Assembly: GCA_020696885.1 (NCBI GenBank)
Contig: JAJFMS010000090.1
Coordinates: forward strand, 1 to 8,478
Source: Armatimonadota bacterium
GTDB taxonomy: Bacteria > Armatimonadota > SYMT01
Direction of reading: 5' to 3'
Length of the DNA stretch: 8,478 nucleotides
Within the stretch, counting starts at the first letter, position 1. Each line of letters starts with the position of its first letter. A program made the translations under genes and the position numbers. Of the stretch, positions 5,636 to 8,478 are shown one piece after another. The notes under the pieces were generated by a model, which saw nothing but the letters and a program-made list of their open reading frames with translations, did no database searches and was not told the DNA's origin.

Positions 5636-6883
5636 ATGAGCTTCGCAGGACCGCCCGCACTGGGCCACCCCGTTGTTGAGAAGGACTCCCAGCCGGACTG
5701 CAGGGGCACCATCCTGCACGTGGATGATAACGAGACCAATCGTTACGCCGTGGCGCGCGTGCTGACCGCCGCCGGCTATGCGGTGGTGGAAGCCGAGACC
5801 GGAGAAGCCGGCCTACGGATGCTGGCGCGGCATCCGGACCTGCTGATCCTGGACGTGCGCCTCCCCGACCTCCAGGGGTTCGAGATCAGTCGGCGCATCC
5901 GGGCCGATCCCGACACCGCCAGCCTACCGATTTTGCATCTTTCCGCCCTGGCCGTGGACGTCGCGGACCGCGTGGAGGGGTTGCGCTCGGGCGCGGATGC
6001 TTACCTGTCGTCGTCCGTCGATCCCCAGGAGTTGCTGGCGACGGTGGACGCCCTCCTCCGCGGCCGCCGCGCCGAGCTGGAACTGGCCCGCGTGCGGGAT
6101 GAGCTGCGGGTGCAGTTGGCCGAATCCCAGCGCCTCCACGCGGCAACGCGACAGGCCATGGCCGAAGCCGAGGTCGCCCGCACGGAGCTGGCGGCGCTGT
6201 ATGCGTACAAGGACCAGTTCCTGGTGGAGCTGGCGCACGAGCTGCGGACCCCCCTCGCCACCCTTTCGAACTGTATGCAGGTGATCGCGCTGACCGTGCC
6301 CGAGAGCGCAGGCGTCCAGCGCAGCCGCGACACCATGGAGCGGCAGATCGGCCAGATTACCCGGCTGGTCACCGACCTGATGGACATCGCCCGGATCCGG
6401 CGCGGCGCGGTGGCGCTGGAGGCCGGGCAGGTGGATCTGGCGGCGGTGCTGCAGCACGTGCACGACGACCTGTTCGGTTTGGCCCAGGCCCGCCAACTGC
6501 TGCTGTCCGTGGCCCTGCCGGAGGCGCCGCTCTACGTGCGGGGGGATCACGCGCGGCTGATCCAGATCTTCACCAACCTGGTGCAGAACGCGCTCAAGTA
6601 CACGGACGCCGGGGGGCGGATCTGGCTGGACGCGCGGGAGGACGGCGGATCCGTCACCGCCTCCGTCCGGGACACCGGCACCGGCATCTCCTCCGAGCTC
6701 CTGCCCTTCCTGTTCGACCTCTTCATGCAGGTGGACGGCACGCGGGACCGCTCCCACGGCGGGCTGGGGATCGGCCTGGCGCTGGTGAAGAGCCTGGTCG
6801 AGCTGCACGGCGGCACGATCGAGGCCCACAGCGAGGGGCTGGGAACCGGCAGCCAATTCGTGGTGCGCCTGCCTCGCGCCTGA
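5636..6883 (+). CDS. Soluble receiver-histidine kinase (REC-HisKA-HATPase_c)
   Basis: A two-component sensor kinase of 415 residues whose only input domain is an N-terminal receiver. The receiver spans about 24-140: acidic pair Asp30/Asp31, phosphoacceptor Asp73 in LLILDVRLPD, and Ser103 at the Thr/Ser switch. Where CheY-like domains have Lys-Pro, this reads YLSSSVDP (123-130), so the conserved lysine is Ser126. A charged helical linker, probably coiled coil, covers about 140-190. HisKA has the H-box FLVELAHELRTPL with His201. The ATPase domain shows the N-box NLVQNALKY (314-322), G1 DTGTGIS (346-352), F-box-like FDLFMQVD and G2 GLGIGLAL (376-383), ending GTGSQFVVRLPRA. No membrane segment or signal peptide is seen. 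ATG 5636 is the only usual start after the in-frame stop at 5576-5578, but it has no Shine-Dalgarno site. It is divergent from the GGDEF-ATPase gene; no partner response regulator with an output domain is in the window. A strong terminator follows 168 bases downstream. Confidence 0.95.
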   Translation: MSFAGPPALGHPVVEKDSQPDCRGTILHVDDNETNRYAVARVLTAAGYAVVEAETGEAGLRMLARHPDLLILDVRLPDLQGFEISRRIRADPDTASLPILHLSALAVDVADRVEGLRSGADAYLSSSVDPQELLATVDALLRGRRAELELARVRDELRVQLAESQRLHAATRQAMAEAEVARTELAALYAYKDQFLVELAHELRTPLATLSNCMQVIALTVPESAGVQRSRDTMERQIGQITRLVTDLMDIARIRRGAVALEAGQVDLAAVLQHVHDDLFGLAQARQLLLSVALPEAPLYVRGDHARLIQIFTNLVQNALKYTDAGGRIWLDAREDGGSVTASVRDTGTGISSELLPFLFDLFMQVDGTRDRSHGGLGIGLALVKSLVELHGGTIEAHSEGLGTGSQFVVRLPRA

Positions 6884-6950
6884 GCCGCCGACCGGCCCCT
6901 GATTGTCCTGGCGCTCCTACGCCCGGCGGGCAAACGGCCGGACCAAACTC

Positions 6951-6987
6951 CATCCGATAGAGTAGTGATGAATCCAACTATCGGATG
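6951..6987. repeat. Hairpin with 10-bp perfect arms
   Basis: CATCCGATAG (6951-6960) and CTATCGGATG (6978-6987) are exact reverse complements around a 17-base loop. There is no T-run on the plus side (AGATTAGG follows). On the minus side GAGTTTGG follows, a weak tail at best, so a terminator for the pectate-lyase-like gene is possible but doubtful. Confidence 0.7.
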
Positions 6988-7017
6988 AGATTAGGGGGTC
7001 TGACGCGGTGGAAGAAC

Positions 7018-7043
7018 AGTGTGCTTGACCAAGGAGGCACACT
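7018..7043 (+). repeat. Hairpin with AAGGAG in its loop, just before the terminator
   Basis: AGTGTGC (7018-7024) pairs with GCACACT (7037-7043) around the loop TTGACCAAGGAG. The loop's AGGAG could also pair with CTCCT at 7044-7048, giving an alternative fold. It ends 7 bases before the terminator stem, so the two would be neighbouring stem-loops at the 3' end of a plus-strand transcript. Confidence 0.6.
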
Positions 7044-7050
7044 CTCCTCT

Positions 7051-7088
7051 CGCCCCGGGGCCCCGCGAACGGCCCCGGGGCGATTTTT
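7051..7088 (+). terminator. Strong intrinsic terminator
   Basis: CGCCCCGGGGCC (7051-7062) and GGCCCCGGGGCG (7071-7082) form a perfect 12-bp all-GC stem with the loop CCGCGAAC, followed by A and five Ts (7084-7088). Only the plus strand has the T-run, so it would end transcripts of the receiver-kinase gene or of a small RNA in the 6884-7050 stretch. It would not work for the minus-strand gene on the right. Confidence 0.88.
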
Positions 7089-7105
7089 CGTACCGGGCAG
7101 AACCC

Positions 7106-7145
7106 AGGAGTGATGGAGTATTGGAGAACTGGAGTGTTGGGTACT
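7106..7145. repeat. Degenerate tandem octamer array (five TGGAGTAT-like units)
   Basis: Consecutive 8-base units read AGGAGTGA, TGGAGTAT, TGGAGAAC, TGGAGTGT, TGGGTACT. The array lies 27 bases past the stop codon of the pectate-lyase-like gene on that gene's 3' side. Similar low-complexity octamer strings occur, as I recall, as scattered noncoding repeats in environmental bacteria; this is not checked. No coding frame or binding site is evident. Confidence 0.65.
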
Positions 7146-7172
7146 GGTGCGGCCTGACGGCCGTGACCTCCA

Positions 7173-8478
7173 CTACTCCTTCTCTCCCTTTTTGCTTCCG
7201 TCGGCAAGGTAAGCGCTGAGCGTCTCCACATTGCGGCTGAACACCTGGCTGCTCAGATACCGATCGCCCGGCTTGAACTTCGGCTGGCCCACGATCCGTT
7301 CGCCCTGGTAGGTGCTCATCCACCGGCCCTGGTCGTCCAGCTCCGCGAGGATCTTGCGGACGTCCCGCTCCAGCTCTGCCGGCGAGGGCTTCTTCGCGAC
7401 CGTGCGGCCCGCCTTCACCTCTTGGTACTCCTTCTCGATCGCCTCGATGCGGGAGTCGATCTTCCAGCCGTAGTGGTCCGGCAGGTCTTTGTCGTTGTAG
7501 GTGAGGAAGTAGTCGCGGCCGGTGCGGTTCATGTAGAGCGGGCGGTTGCTCTTCAGCTCGTAGTAGCGCGCCAGGCGGCCGTCCGGCAGCCGGGAGCGCT
7601 TGAGATACTCCAGCGCGCGGGGGAACGGCTCCAGGTACTTCGCGTCCTTCGTCAGCCGGTAGACGCGCAGCAGCGTCTCCAGCGCATCCTGGGACTCGCT
7701 GCCGGTGACCGCCGCCGGCTCGAAGCGGCGCGCCCAGATCGGGTGCATGGCGTAGCTGTACTGCTGCGCCCAGGCCGGCTGCGGCTCCGGCATCTGCGCC
7801 AGCAGCAGGAAGTCGCCCAGCCGCACCAGCGCCTTGCGGTACCGGTCGTCCCCGTAGATCTCCGCCGCGTCCTGGAGGGTATCCGCCACGTAGCCGGCAA
7901 GCTGGTCGTTCAGCGTGTAGTGGTCCCAGTAGTTGTCCACCCGGCCTTCGGTTTTCCAGTCGTAGGCGGGGTAGCTGGCCTTCACCGGCTTCTGCGGCGC
8001 CACCGGTTTGGTCCACCCCTGGGGAAAGGCGCCGTTGGGGAACTGCGCCTTCAGCAGCGCCTCCAGCGCCACGGTGGCGGACTCGTGCACCTGCGGGTTC
8101 TTGAACTCCAGCGCCCGGTCCGCGTGGATCATTAGCCGGATCGCCGCCTGCGAGGTGCCGTCGTCCAGCGAGGACTGGTTCCGCCCGCGGCCCTTGCCGT
8201 TGCGATACTGGGAGACCTTGGAGCCTTTCGGATCGAAATCCACCGCGTTCGACCACGCCCCGGACTCGAGCTGTCCGTAGGCCAGGGCCAGCGCGGCATC
8301 CCGGCCGGCGTCCAGGTAGAACCGGTCGCCGGTGGCGCGGTGCGCCTCCAGGAACGCCAGGCCCACGGTGGGCGTCCCCGGCGGCTGCACCCAGATCTGG
8401 TCCGGCGAGGCCAGCCCCTCACCCCAGCGCACCTGGAGGTCCGGCGTGTAGTGGTAGACATAGCCCCCGTGCGAGGCC
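7173..8478 (-). CDS. Pectate-lyase-like alpha-toroid enzyme (PF09492/PL10-like), N-terminus cut off
   Basis: Probably a secreted or periplasmic polysaccharide lyase acting on pectin-type polyuronates. The visible part is 434 residues; the reading frame runs open through the right edge, starting ...[20 protein letters not shown], which belongs to the fold, so the true start and any signal peptide lie outside. Family-like segments, numbered from the first visible residue: [18 protein letters not shown] (about 28-45), [12 protein letters not shown] (about 103-114, where PL10 enzymes have DNGAT), [11 protein letters not shown] (145-155, compare YPNGGWPQ), YWDHYTLND (about 183-191, compare DHITFND) and WARRFEP (248-254). 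The C-terminal part ([39 protein letters not shown]) is conserved in style but has no motif I can assign to catalysis. It ends in a lysine/glutamate-rich tail and TAG. The DNGAT-to-DDGTS change makes activity or substrate uncertain. It could be a related lyase or hydrolase of the (alpha/alpha) toroid class. Confidence 0.85.
   Translation of the reverse strand, partial: ASHGGYVYHYTPDLQVRWGEGLASPDQIWVQPPGTPTVGLAFLEAHRATGDRFYLDAGRDAALALAYGQLESGAWSNAVDFDPKGSKVSQYRNGKGRGRNQSSLDDGTSQAAIRLMIHADRALEFKNPQVHESATVALEALLKAQFPNGAFPQGWTKPVAPQKPVKASYPAYDWKTEGRVDNYWDHYTLNDQLAGYVADTLQDAAEIYGDDRYRKALVRLGDFLLLAQMPEPQPAWAQQYSYAMHPIWARRFEPAAVTGSESQDALETLLRVYRLTKDAKYLEPFPRALEYLKRSRLPDGRLARYYELKSNRPLYMNRTGRDYFLTYNDKDLPDHYGWKIDSRIEAIEKEYQEVKAGRTVAKKPSPAELERDVRKILAELDDQGRWMSTYQGERIVGQPKFKPGDRYLSSQVFSRNVETLSAYLADGSKKGEKE

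Larger units (their letters stand above)
6884..7172. other. Convergent intergenic region after the kinase and the pectate-lyase-like gene
   Basis: These 289 bases lie between two genes that point at each other. I see no protein gene here. It contains two hairpins, a plus-strand terminator and a tandem octamer array, given separately. The 6884-7050 part is either a long 3' untranslated region of the kinase mRNA or a separate small RNA unit ending at the same terminator; no promoter that would decide this is recognisable. Confidence 0.7.

Noticed and set aside
5533..5739. 68-residue minus-strand frame across the kinase start
   Set aside because: It overlaps the kinase start antisense, has no motif and no ribosome site.
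5924..6856. 310-residue minus-strand frame opposite the receiver-kinase
   Set aside because: It mirrors the kinase codons (Gln/His/Val-rich) and has no motif; the kinase on the plus strand is unmistakable.
7106..7145. CRISPR-like array
   Set aside because: The units are 8 bases with no spacers, so this is a simple tandem repeat.
6991..8256. 421-residue minus-strand frame overlapping the pectate-lyase-like gene
   Set aside because: It is a +1/-1 shadow in the same strand, Arg/Gly/Ala-rich and low in motif content, and it runs through the terminator and repeats.
7173..8432. GTG at 8432 as a true start of the pectate-lyase-like gene
   Set aside because: The frame stays open to the window edge, and the upstream residues ([13 protein letters not shown]) look like part of the fold, so the gene is 5'-truncated by the window.

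Overview
The window is GC-rich bacterial DNA (codons strongly biased to G/C at third positions) carrying four protein genes: three complete and one cut by the right edge. No rRNA, tRNA, CRISPR array, transposase or phage gene is visible. The gene mix suggests a free-living, polysaccharide-using bacterium: a carbohydrate-importer type ATPase, a pectate-lyase-like enzyme, and very large signalling ATPases of the COG3903 type. Several dispersed-repeat-like elements lie between the genes. Armatimonadota, Chloroflexota, Planctomycetota or Gemmatimonadota would fit; this is an impression from protein style, not a proven assignment.

Layout, left to right. A long imperfect palindrome (1-96) starts 2 bases after the stop codon of a minus-strand UgpC/MsmK/MalK-type sugar-ABC ATPase (99-1253). 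Upstream of it on the same strand, 78 bases away, is a 1260-residue regulator (1332-5114): an intact GGDEF diguanylate cyclase fused to a degenerate AAA-type ATPase, an intact NB-ARC/STAND ATPase and a TPR tail. A 521-base divergent intergenic region (5115-5635) follows. It holds a cluster of four hairpins, two of which share bases and exclude each other. On the plus strand comes a soluble receiver-histidine kinase (5636-6883) whose receiver lacks the usual conserved lysine. A convergent intergenic region (6884-7172) holds two hairpins, a strong plus-strand intrinsic terminator and a short tandem octamer repeat. The last gene (minus strand, 7173 to the right edge) encodes a pectate-lyase (PF09492/PL10-like) alpha-toroid protein without its N-terminus.

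How they may work together. The divergent pair (cyclase-ATPase and receiver-kinase) looks like a small cytosolic signalling module. The kinase has no sensor domain other than its receiver. The cyclase has no N-terminal sensor, but carries a STAND/TPR apparatus that could switch c-di-GMP synthesis. The orphan ABC ATPase probably energises one or more sugar importers encoded elsewhere, and the pectate-lyase-like enzyme would supply oligosaccharides; no permease or binding protein is present to prove that link. The strongest candidate for something undescribed is the GGDEF - dead ATPase - STAND ATPase - TPR fusion.
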